Source of the DNA: Flabesymbios commensalis
Taxonomy: Eukaryota; Annelida; Polychaeta; Terebellida; Flabelligeridae
Assembly (NCBI GenBank): GCA_964017125.1
Contig: OZ024912.1
Location: forward strand, 57,430,623-57,494,622
Length of the DNA: 64,000 bases
Reading direction: 5' to 3'
The notes under the pieces were generated by a model. That model saw only the letters and a program-made list of their open reading frames with translations, did no database searches and was not told the DNA's origin. Every line of letters begins with the position of its first letter. The first letter of the stretch is position 1. Of the stretch, positions 46,288 through 57,100 are shown piece by piece. Both the position numbers and the translations under genes were made by a program.

Positions 46288-46559
46288 ATGAGCCCCTGGT
46301 GCAGGCACTCTCATCACTATTATGGGAAACAACCTTCCATGGGAGGCACCTTTTGTATACAAATGAGACTGTTGTCTTGAAAGGACACATTTATTATTGT
46401 ATCCAAAGGTGGCCGCTCACAGCAGGTTCTATTGTATGTCAAACCAAATGTAACAACGTCATATACCAATTTTATCTTGGATTGTGCACGAAAACGATAA
46501 ATGGATAAATTATTAAAATGCATTTTCATAATCTAAGTCACCTTGGGAAATCAATAATT

Positions 46560-46798
46560 TTAACCCTCAAAGCGCTGACATACTTTCGTATAAACTATGA
46601 CCAAATGTTTTTTTTCAATTATAAATCATCATAAATGTCTTAGTTAGCTGTTTCTCCTTTATTTGAATACCTATGTTATGGGTCATTATAATTTTTTTAA
46701 TTCTCACAGTGCGGGGATCGACTTTAGACGTCAGAATCTGACGTCTACAGACATCAGATTCTGACGTCTAAAGTCGATATCCGCACTGTAAGGCTTAA
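46560..46798. repeat. TTAA-C MITE, full length
   Basis: TTAACCCTCAAAGCGCTGA to CGCACTGTAAGGCTTAA, with the palindrome GACGTCAGAATCTGACGTC and its mirror in the right third. Confidence 0.88.
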
Positions 46799-46990
46799 AA
46801 TACACAGCATGGACACAGCAGGCAAAATGATTGGTGAGACCTTCTCACAGTCAAGCATACAGTTTACAATACACTTTTACATGTATTATATGTATGTTAA
46901 AGAAAATATACTATAAAATCAATACTTGTCGTATTGTGTCGAACAGAGAAATACAATAATAAATTGCTTGTGGTTCAGCTGACACAAGGT

Positions 46991-47241
46991 TTAAGCCTCA
47001 AAGCGCTGAAATATATTTATATGAACCAAAAGACACAAGATGTTTTTTTCAATAATGATAAATGTCTTTGTTAGTTCTTTCCGCTTCATTTCAGTACCTA
47101 TGTTATGGGTAGGCCTAAACAGCCATTGCAAATATTTTTACTCTTTCAGTGAGGGAATCGACTTTTTACGTCAGAATCTGACCTCTAAGTATAGATGTCA
47201 GATTCTGACGACTAAAGTTGGTCCCAGCACTGAAAGGGTTA
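46991..47241. repeat. TTAA-C MITE, full length
   Basis: TTAAGCCTCAAAGCGCTGA to CAGCACTGAAAGGGTTA, with all family landmarks. Confidence 0.85.
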
Positions 47242-47451
47242 GGGCTACATGATGGATGACTTAATTAAACCATTAAAGTGATAATCACGTAGCGCTTTTA
47301 GTATTTTTATCTGTCCCTCAAACAAAGTAATGCAACTAAATTTGCATTGAATTAGCTAGATTGGCATGTATGGTTTTATTCCAATTGTACACATGTACCA
47401 GGAAGTACTTTTTACACATTTATATTTTCACAAATTTATATCTTATAACTT

Positions 47452-47560
47452 CCCAGCAGGCACAATACGTTGGCCCTATGTTGATCCAACGTTGGTCCAC
47501 CGCCTACGACGCTGGTCCAACATTAGATTAACATAGGACCAACGTATTCTGCCTGCTGGG
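47452..47560. repeat. PAL palindrome with variant arms
   Basis: CCCAGCAGGCACAATACGTT is mirrored by AACGTATTCTGCCTGCTGGG. The AGCAGGCACAATAC variant is present in both arms. Core CCACCGCCTACGACGCTGG. Confidence 0.9.
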
Positions 47561-48111
47561 TTGGTGTTTAAAGGGATGAAATCTATAATAGTCATTTAAC
47601 AAATAAGAATCGATGGTGCTAGTGAAACATATTGAATTGTAAATTAATAAAAAAAAATGCACTTCAATGTTAGAAAGTGCTTTGACGAATTAGTAAGGAA
47701 GAAAAAATTATTGGGATTTAAATTATTCTCGTCACCCACTCGTTTACTGTCTCGGTACCGCAGTCTGTGTAAGTGAAATTTTTAATGAACATTTTTCAGG
47801 TCCTCCAAATACAAATAATAATACTTTAAATTAATTAACATACTGAATAGCACAAAAAAGGTTAAATGAAAACATAAAGCAGTGGTACATAGCAGCACCA
47901 GAAATACATAATACTCGCAAATTGTAATATAATAAAAAAAATGTGTTACATAAGTGTACAACCCAACCAGCAATAACCATTTTGAATAAAGAAAATCACA
48001 GACGTATGTATGGACAAATAGAGAATCTCTCCATGACAGATTTCCATCCTCAATACGGTGATAGCATTGTCAATGTAGTCAAGCTAGATCTACTAGATGC
48101 CATACCTGTAA

Positions 48112-48215
48112 CCCAGTAAACACATTTTTATAACATTTATTCAACGTCGGCCAAACGTCTTCGACGTTGGTCCAGCATTGTACAATTGTTATACAAATGT
48201 TTTTTGTTTACTGGG
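48112..48215. repeat. PAL palindrome, ACAAAACATTTG subfamily
   Basis: CCCAGTAAACACATTTTTAT to TGTTTTTTGTTTACTGGG, with core AACGTCTTCGACGTTGG. Confidence 0.85.
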
Positions 48216-48325
48216 AACAGAGAGATACCAGTGGGGTTATGGGTTAAAGTCCAAAGAGCCATTATTAACAGCTATATTTGGAGAACCACTATTGTTATCA
48301 AAAGCTATTTTTAAATCTTGTAGTT

Positions 48326-48527
48326 TCTGAGGTTGCCAATGACCTTGAAAAATAAAAAAAAATATGACTTTTTAAATCGAAAAAATCATGAATTATTAAG
48401 CCTACAGTAAATGAGAAAATGTAACATGTGTGTCGAAGGTGGAAAATCATGCCTTTTTCATGACTTTCATGACAATTCATGACGGTCATTAAAAATCGTG
48501 GCTTTTCATGCCCAGTGACAACCCTGA
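48326..48527. repeat. MITE with CAGGGTTG-type ends
   Basis: CTGAGGTTGCCAATGACC at the left and CCAGTGACAACCCTGA at the right are imperfect inverted ends. The interior has repeated TCATGA words. Confidence 0.4.
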
Positions 48528-48727
48528 ATTTCTCTTTTATTATCAACTGTAATAGCTCATGCAATATTCACATTTAATAATGAAAAATATTTTAATTTAT
48601 AGAAAACTACTAGTCTATAAAAACAACTCATTATAGTTTTGATGAATTGCAATCAACATGTCATTGTTTTTATTTGCAGTTGATGCTTCAATACAACAAC
48701 TTTTCACATCATTCACCTCATAGGTAT

Positions 48728-49204
48728 TCAACCCTTACCGCGCTGAAATATTTCTGTATAAACCATGGAGAAAAAGTTTTTTTTGCAATTTGAATCATCA
48801 TAATTTTTTTGTTAGCTCTTTCCGCTTCATTTGAATACATATGTTATTTGTCTACCGCCAGTAGGAATATTTCATGCTTACAGTGCGGTGATTGACTTTA
48901 ACCCTTTAACCGCCAAATTATTAAATCTGCATTTCACCCACTTGAAGTTGTGTCTCGCTGACGCGATCCACAACTTCAAGTGAGTGAAAATTATTCAGAT
49001 TTGACAAAACGGAGGACAACTGTTTTCGAATATTGCTGATTGATGTCACATTTGATCTTTAACATGTTCAAAAGGTGGTACATAAAAGGTGCTAATAAAA
49101 ATTGAAAATCCGAATATATGCGGCACCGGCGGTTAAAGGGTTAAACATCAGAATCCGATGTCTAAAGTTGATCTAAAGTTGATCCTCGCACTGAAAGGGA
49201 TAAC
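48728..49204. repeat. TTAA-C MITE interrupted by a TTAA-A MITE
   Basis: The left part ends GATTGACTTTA and the right part resumes AACATCAGAATCCGATG, exactly where intact copies read GACTTTAGACGTCAG. The gap is filled by a complete TTAA-A element. Confidence 0.85.
48898..49144. repeat. TTAA-A MITE nested in TTAA-C, with TTAA target duplication
   Basis: TTAACCCTTTAACCGCC to GGCGGTTAAAGGGTTAA, with the host repeat contiguous on both sides. This shows TTAA target use and that this TTAA-A insertion is younger than the TTAA-C copy. Confidence 0.9.
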
Positions 49205-50066
49205 ATAATGTAGAAGATCACCAGCCCAAAGAAAATCACAATCAATGAATGCATAAAATATACATATCTTATAATATATACAACATTAATAAATATCTTG
49301 AATATGATAACATGTGTGGCACATTAAGTGTAGAGAATGACAATAACACTTGTATTGATGAGTAATGGTAAGTTAAAATTGCATTCTACATGTGCAAGCA
49401 ATGTTTCGAAATACATGTATTGTTTTCATACAGCAAAATATTTACTGGAATACTTCGATGGTCTAAAACAATGATGGGTCAAGTCGACTTGACAGCGAAA
49501 TTGTGTTTATCTTTTTGCTTAGAACTACAGTCTGCTAAATCCACTTATCAGCATGTAGACTTGGACTTATACTGATGAAACACACAGCAATTGGAATTTG
49601 ACAGTAGATCAAGTGAAGTTATCAGCGTATTTTTTTACCTTCCAAGACAATTTACAGAAGCAAAATTGGGACCAACAAGACAGCAAGTTGACTTAGCTCA
49701 TTGTTACTCCAGGAACACAGAATATGCAGAGATTGTTCTTCGATCAACAATAAACTAAGTCCAGGCATTTCCCCTGTGTTGTCTTCACAATCTCAGAATA
49801 ACAATGCGCTAAGTGCACTTGCACCGTTTTTGTCCCAGAAACAGAGCCCATAAGCATATAACACCATAATAACAATGTGTCAAGTCGAATTGGTCTTGTG
49901 TTGGACAGATATTATGCTGATATGTGCTCCTTTTCACGAGAATAACAATGTGCTAAGTCGACCCAGTTGCACAATAGATAGAGCAGCATCACAGACAGTG
50001 GTGAAAACAACATTGTGTCAGTATTTAGTGTTTTCTGGTTTGTCCAGACTTGAGGTATTCCTACTC

Positions 50067-50306
50067 TTAACCCTTGTCCTGCTATGCCCGAATATATACG
50101 GGGTTGGGGATCAATCAAAGTATCACTTAATTTTGATAAAATAGTTTTTAATAGATGCTTTGTTGATCCAATAATTAAATTTTAAACATGTCTATTTTTC
50201 ATAAATAGTAATATTTTTCGTCATTTGAAGCTGGAAATTGCGTTAGCAATTCCAGCTTCAAATGACGAAAAATACAATTGAAGCAATTCAGCAGGACAAG
50301 GGTTAA
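50067..50306. repeat. TTAA-D MITE, full length
   Basis: TTAACCCTTGTCCTGCTATG to TTCAGCAGGACAAGGGTTAA, with the hairpin GAAGCTGGAAATTGCG / CGTTAGCAATTCCAGCTTC. Confidence 0.88.
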
Positions 50307-50673
50307 CATCACAATTGTCTTGCTGTTTTGTCATTATCTTACCTTCAGTGGATCCCTAACATATTGACAATACTGATTAGAAGTAGCTTATTATTTTGTG
50401 ACCCATCTGCACACAATGAGTCACATCACACACACACTGGAGTGTAGAACGGATTAAAAATACTACAAAAAAAAATCAATAAAAAGTCTAGTTTTCTACA
50501 TGTAAGTATGCATTGGTTAGATTACAGTAACCTCTTCAAAATCTTCACAACTGTTGCACAATAACAAAAAAAGGGTATAATAAATGTTTAAAATTTGATA
50601 ACTTTGTTTTAGATGGAGATATTATCATTTATTTATTACTTAACTGTTAATAAAAATAGTTGATTTGTTCACC

Positions 50674-50679
50674 TTTATT
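50674..50679 (-). terminator. UBE4A: Possible UBE4A polyadenylation signal
   Basis: AATAAA on the minus strand about 370 bases after the stop codon; another lies near 50,630. It is chosen on distance only. Confidence 0.3.
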
Positions 50680-51045
50680 TCATTTCCTGAAACTGATTTG
50701 TGTAAGAAGAGTCACATTTTAAATACGTAAATACGCCAATATTAATCTCAGGCATATTTTTCATTCCCCACACCGCCGAAGATTAAAGCCGCCACTATTA
50801 TAAGGTATACATAATTTTGCGGTTTATAGAGCATCTCCAATAAAACAAGTTATCTCTGAAAATGTGGAATTAAAATGATTTTTGCTAGACTTAAAACAAG
50901 TAACAACCTAAAACCAATCAACTGATGATAGCATAACACAGCCTGCATATTTTAACAAATTTTCGACAAAAATAATGAATAATGTGTATTATACAATGCT
51001 TTTGCGAAATGGAATGATTTGCCTAGGAGTGTGTGTGCTGGTAAT

Positions 51046-51193
51046 TTAATCATCAGATTTTTTCTCCGCTGCTTCTTGTTGTAGTATTGTCTCTTGCTGT
51101 TGAATCCATTCATAGAGTCTCTCCTTGAGGTCAGTTCTCGGCTCCACCATACTCATGTCCAGAGGCTGTCTGTTAAATGGATCTGTCTGGTCA
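51046..51193 (-). CDS. UBE4A: UBE4A last exon: end of U-box and C-terminus
   Basis: The acceptor TGTGTTTCAG precedes T GAC CAG, completing Ser of S-D-Q-T-D-P-F-N-R. The last U-box helix ([11 protein letters not shown]) is followed by a Gln/Glu-rich tail ending EKKSDD before TAA at 51,048-51,046. Confidence 0.93.
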
Positions 51194-54100
51194 CTGAAAC
51201 ACATCACATAATCACAACTTATTAACTCTTAACCCTTGTGCTGCAAATTTTTTTCGGACTATTTTTCATTCATTTGAAGCTGGAATTGCTAACGCAATTT
51301 CCAGCTTCAAATGATGAAAAAATAATTATATTTATGACAAAATATATATCTTCAAAATGTAATTATTAGATTAACTAAGCGTCTGCCACGAAACATTTCA
51401 GCAATTAAAGTGGAATCTATTTCGTCTGATTGGAAAAGGAATATGGCATAAGGATTGAAGCACTGGAATATTTTTTGTATAAACCATAGAGAACAAAGGG
51501 TTTTCTTTCACTTTAAAATCATCATAAATCTCTTGGTTAGCTTTTACTGCTTCATTTAAATACAGTAGAATCCCGTTATAACGCGTTGTTGGGGTCCAAA
51601 AAACGGGATCGCGCTTTAAGTGGATCGCGCTATAGCGGGACATAACGCGACGACCGTTCTACCGCTGATGGTCAATACATTGGGTATATATGGACATGCT
51701 ATACGCGGCAGTGTAGATGCTATGTGCTAGATTAACACTGTATTTATTACAAATGAACGGAGGAAATAATGAATTGGAAATATACAATATTGAATTTATC
51801 ATTTATTGGCAAAATTAATTCAATAAATAAATTGCGTACAATATTTTTGAAGCGATGCTGTCTGTTTCGTGATATGCCAGTTCGATTGAAAATTCCTTTT
51901 TATATAACACTAGGGTCATGTTTTTCTAGTTGAACACAATTAGAACCTTTTGGGTACTCGCGAGATATGATGACATCTCGGGCTCCGTGAAATCACTCCA
52001 TTTGTAGTAATATGTAACAGATTGAAGTGCGACTTTAGGCGTGAATGAAAGATGTAAGGGATCTACACCGACCCTGTGAATGCTATGGGATCACGCATGG
52101 GATTAGGCTAGACGTTTTTCTAACAAATACACTCTTCTGTTTCATGCAAAAAATGAGGTGTATATATATTTTTTTTTAACTAAGCCAGCACTGGCCCAAA
52201 TTGAAAATGTTATGCCAGCGTTGATGCAACAATTAGAAAACTGTTTATCATGTATGAATGTGGACTATATCACTGATTATTCCCGTGTGCATGGACAAAA
52301 CCTCGCACTATCTCACAGGCATCACGCAGTTATGCGGGATAGGGACGGGCTGAGCTCTCCTCCCACCAATCAACGCTTTGGAACAGTTTGATTGACAGGT
52401 ATTACGAAAGGGTGGGCTCTGTATAGTATATTCACGAGGCCTTGAGATTCGACGAAATTTGCTAGAATTATATTGTTTCCCATGTACATTATTCTTGACG
52501 TCACAATAGATATATAGGTATAGTAGAGCGTCATCGCGTGACTATAGCACAACGCTGTTTCAATGCTGGATCAACATCGTGATTGCCCATTGCTAACCAC
52601 TGCTTTAGCGCTAAATGGTATACCCTCTCGGAATAAAGTTTATTTTTTATTGAGATGTTGGCCCGGCATTGTAATCACCTGCCTTTTGTATACAGAGTAA
52701 AGAATGGGCTGGAAATGTTGCGTAACGTGCCGTCACAGAGAGACCTGTTAAGCTCCAGTACTGTTAATGTACACAGACGACCAGAAAGTTAATGTGCCAG
52801 CGGTGAATAATAAGAGTGAGGTGTACTTATTAAATGTGTTACATACACGCAGCTAATTGGTATTGTTCTCCTTGCTTAGCGCTGATCGGCCTAACGGAGC
52901 CTGGTCCACGGCTACTCATTGCTGTGATCTTGCACAAGCATAACATCGCACATGTGAGTTGTTGGACAGGAACAATCATCAACACCGATCAAAAGATCTA
53001 CGTGTCATTCCCAAATAAGGCTTTAGACGCTAAATAGTCCCCTTTGTTTAAAAGAGCATACCAGACGATAATTACTATTTCACCATGGTCCATAACAGTA
53101 TCATCACTCAGAACTCATTTATTCACCTCGTTTAATTTTATACCGTGGGGGGGGGGGGGGGGCGAAGGGGTGCAAAGATTACTGAATGCATACATGCCTG
53201 CTCAGCACAGCGTCACGTGAACATGAACACCTGGTGAATGGGCGATGTTTTACCAGACTGGCGTGATTAAGATTAAAAAATACGCACTATTTAGTATTAG
53301 TCAAATTTCACCCTGAAAAAAACGGGGTCAACGCGCGGACCGCGTTATAACCGATTCGCGGTGTAAAGATCCGCGCTATAACGGGATTCTACTGTACCTA
53401 TGTTATTGGTCTACGGCCAATATAGATATTTTTATTCTTTCATCATAATCTGCTTCAAAAATCACAATTTCTGAAATAAAATGTATGAAAATAAGATTCT
53501 CCATTAAAGTTGCAAATTGTAAACACAATTTGCAGTCTCAATGGGAAGTATAAAAAAGAAATCAGAATTAAAATTCAAACTGACCTGAGCAGATGTCTGG
53601 CTATTGTAGACTTATCCACAGTAATCTGTGAGCTTGGCAGTAAAACTGGTTCTCTCATCAAAATGCCTATTATCGGATCAAGGAACTCCTCAGGAGCGCG
53701 TTCTACTAAATCTTCTTCGAGCAGCTTCTTGCCGTCTTGACCCTGTTGAATAAACACCATTTGAATATTCAAAATCCAAGTTGAGGCCATATCTGTTTAT
53801 TTTTTGCAATAGCTTTTGTAAATCAGGCAGAAACATTACTTAAGTTTTTCAAAAAGAGGCATTCTTAAAGTTTGTAAGGCATTTTTTAGTAGAATTTGTC
53901 ATGCAGTTGTTTTCACACAATTAGGATATGCTGATTCCAAATCTGCCCCATACCAAGCTCTATTTTGAGTTTTTCCCTTTTAAAATTAAAAAACAAAATG
54001 GCCGCCAAAATAGCGAATTAAGACTCAATTATCATGATTATACATCATCTCTGGGTGCACAGCGGACACACAAACTTGACTTTCGTGGTAAAAATAACAT

Positions 54101-57100
54101 TTTTGTTTCGAGGAATTTCATGTTCTAAGACCTAGTCAACTATCACGCAAAAAATCCAAAATGGCCGCCAATAATACGGAAAGTATCATAACGTTTTTCT
54201 AAAAGTCATAGAAAGTTGTTTTTGGTGGCTAAATATAGGTTTTTAATACCAATAAATCTAGTACAATACAATAATAACCTCTAACTATTATATTACATGT
54301 AGTTTCAGGAAAAAATCCATCTAAGATGGCAGCTAATTATACAGCAAGTACTATAACCATTTTTCTAAATGTTGTAGGAAGTTTTTCTTGGCGCCTGAAT
54401 AGTTGTCTGATACAAAGAAATTACACAGCATCAAAAAACTCAACTTCCATGTTCCATGTAGTTACGGGGAATGCAAAAAATTTGATTATTTAAAAACAAC
54501 ACATTAACTATGAGGAAATTGCACAAAAATAGCATGTGTTACTTTCATCACTGTAGCTACATAGGTTTGCTGTGTATATCTCAGATTTGCATGAATGCCA
54601 TCATCTTGCATAATGATAATGCTCGAATAGTCACCCTCATCAATATATTGATCATATAATTGTGCAGCTTCGGAATTGATGTAGCGGCTCCTTGATAGGG
54701 CGCCATTGGCTACTTTCTCGTGGTCCTGATGCACATTTAATCAAACTAAGGTTGAGCAGGAAGCTTTTACATGAGAACTAGTTGCAGTTGTCCTTCAATG
54801 AAGCTCCACCCACAATCCTAAGATGTTTATAATATTGTTATCTGGCCAGAGCTGTATTTATTGCTAAACAGGCCTAAAATACAACGGGAACAATATCCAG
54901 TATATGGCAGGGGTTATTGACGAAGAGGATATATTAAAATACTCCAATTGGCTTAAGTTCTAGTTCTGAATGTTTATGAAATAATTTAAATGTCTTTCTT
55001 TTTAATTTGATGTGCTGGTGTTGTGGGAGTTATTGAGACGGTTGAATGGTACGATAAATATCACCGGTTCTAGGTTTACACAGCAATAGGCATTGCTATG
55101 ATAAGAACGTTTCGAAAGCAGAATGAGCAAGTTTACATCAGTTCCTACGACTACCACATTGTCAGTATCTGACAGTTTGATTGCCGTAATAACATTTAAC
55201 GTCCCATCATGTACCTCAGTATTTTTAACACTTAAATACCAGTGTTCATTGAATAGTTGAATGGCATTGTTCTTTACCTAAAGTGGTGAATTTGACCATT
55301 GAACTGAAACTGTATTGCCCTACTCCCTGATTCTGTACTTTATCTGTTATATATTCATCTGAGATAACATCGCAGTGTGCATGGAAATGTTTTTGATGTA
55401 GGATACATGTGTCTTGCATAGATTATTAGATGATCAATGCTTATTACAGAAGAATATAATAGATAAGTAATAAATACTCTTTATTGTCTTTAGCATTGAT
55501 ACCTCTTCCTGCAAAATAGGGTGGTCGCTCCCATACCACTACAAGACACGACTGAACCTGTTTGGTTATTGTACATGTATATTATGTGAGAGTGCGAGCT
55601 TATTTCTGATTAGAAGCATGCATGACCAGAACCTACTGATTCCTCATACATTCTACCATATCACGACCACATCTAGAAAGTTCCTGTATTTTATGTTATT
55701 CTTCAGTAAAAAAAATCCTGATCGTGCTACGAACGGTATTATTGCCCCAATTACCACATATTCTGCATCATATCTTGTTGCAGTAGTGTACCCAACTATC
55801 TTTGGTGACTTGTTCATGACACTCTATAGCATTTAGATGCCAAGACTAGGTTAGTTACTAACATCTTCTGAAGATGGTGTATGTTCATACTATATTTATA
55901 AAATAAATTCATCGTCAGTATTTTCAACATTACCCTAGCGTGTCCTCAACCATCAATCTTAAATGCCCAAAACATATATAAGTCAACTTCTGCACCAAAT
56001 TACAGATTTCCAATATCGTGTAACTGTATTTTATCATAGTTATTGATGGTGATATCATCTATCTCATTCAAGTTAGGGGAGTAGAAATATGTGTAGTCTA
56101 CATTACGATTTTGTGTGGATCTCCGAGCCGATGGTTGGGACTTTATTCGTTCAATTATGTCTGAAAACTGTGGTATTTTTATGTACGGTATCTATTCTGA
56201 TCAAAAATATAAAGATTAAGATGATACTATTATCATGATTATGTAAATTGTCAATCCGAGAAACATAATTTTTATGTGATGTACACGTCTTAACCAGCAC
56301 AATATACCTAGCTACTAGAATCATACATTGTTAAATTTAAACGACTTTTTGTCTCAATAGGAACGGAACATGTATGTGTGTCATTATTGCCATGGTTATG
56401 CAGACCACCCTTATGGATTAACTTCATGTTAACCCTAGTACAGGGCTTGGGCAGGAGGGTGCCACACGAGGCCAACACACATTTAAATTATTTCTTTCTT
56501 CCTCACAGTACTGTAAAAACACGATGCAGGTGGATATCACATAGTCCACATACTAATAGGCCTAATACAGCTATATGGTGAGCGACAGGTTATCTAGTGC
56601 TGGACAGTGATCAACAATCATAAAATATTTTTTGTCAATAGTCTAAACATGCTTACAACATGCTGGATATTACATTTGTTTCCCTCGGCTTCTGAATGTG
56701 AAAAAATGACTTTATTAAATAAATCATTATTATTACACTGGACTACGATGTGTCGTTTTCCTGGCGCGACATTTCTTTTTTCCCCATAACTTTGTGAAAT
56801 ATTGCTAATAGATCTTATCAAGGCTCTGAATTGGTTTCCCGGGTGTGAGAAACCTATATGTAGACACCAAAAACACATCTCTACGTTATTTGGAAGCAAA
56901 GTTATGGCACATTGCCTTGCAGTGGCGGCCATTTTGGATTTTGTCCTCTAGCGGCAAACGCACAAGGTGAAATTCAGGGGACTTCAAGTATGCTGCTCAG
57001 GTGGATTTTAATACACCGAAATGATGTTTTATGTTCATTGTAAGCCAAGCCATGATGTAAAGTTGTGACATTTTCACTAATTTTGGCGGCCATTTTGTTT

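Larger units (their letters stand above)
51451..53442. repeat. TTAA-C MITE split by a pogo/Tigger-like element
   Basis: The left part (AAGCACTGGAATATTTTTTG to GCTTCATTTAAA-TA) resumes after the insertion as TA-CCTATGTTATTGGTCTACGG, matching intact copies across the junction. Confidence 0.8.

Noticed and set aside
47782-47973. 63-codon hydrophobic minus-strand frame
   Set aside because: AT-rich sequence commonly yields Phe/Leu/Tyr-rich frames; no start context, splice sites or relatives recognised.
54504-54734. 76-codon minus-strand frame in the UBE4A U-box intron
   Set aside because: The exons at 58,821 and 53,742 join in phase and match UBE4A without it. No domain was recognised. It lies inside the inverted-array element.
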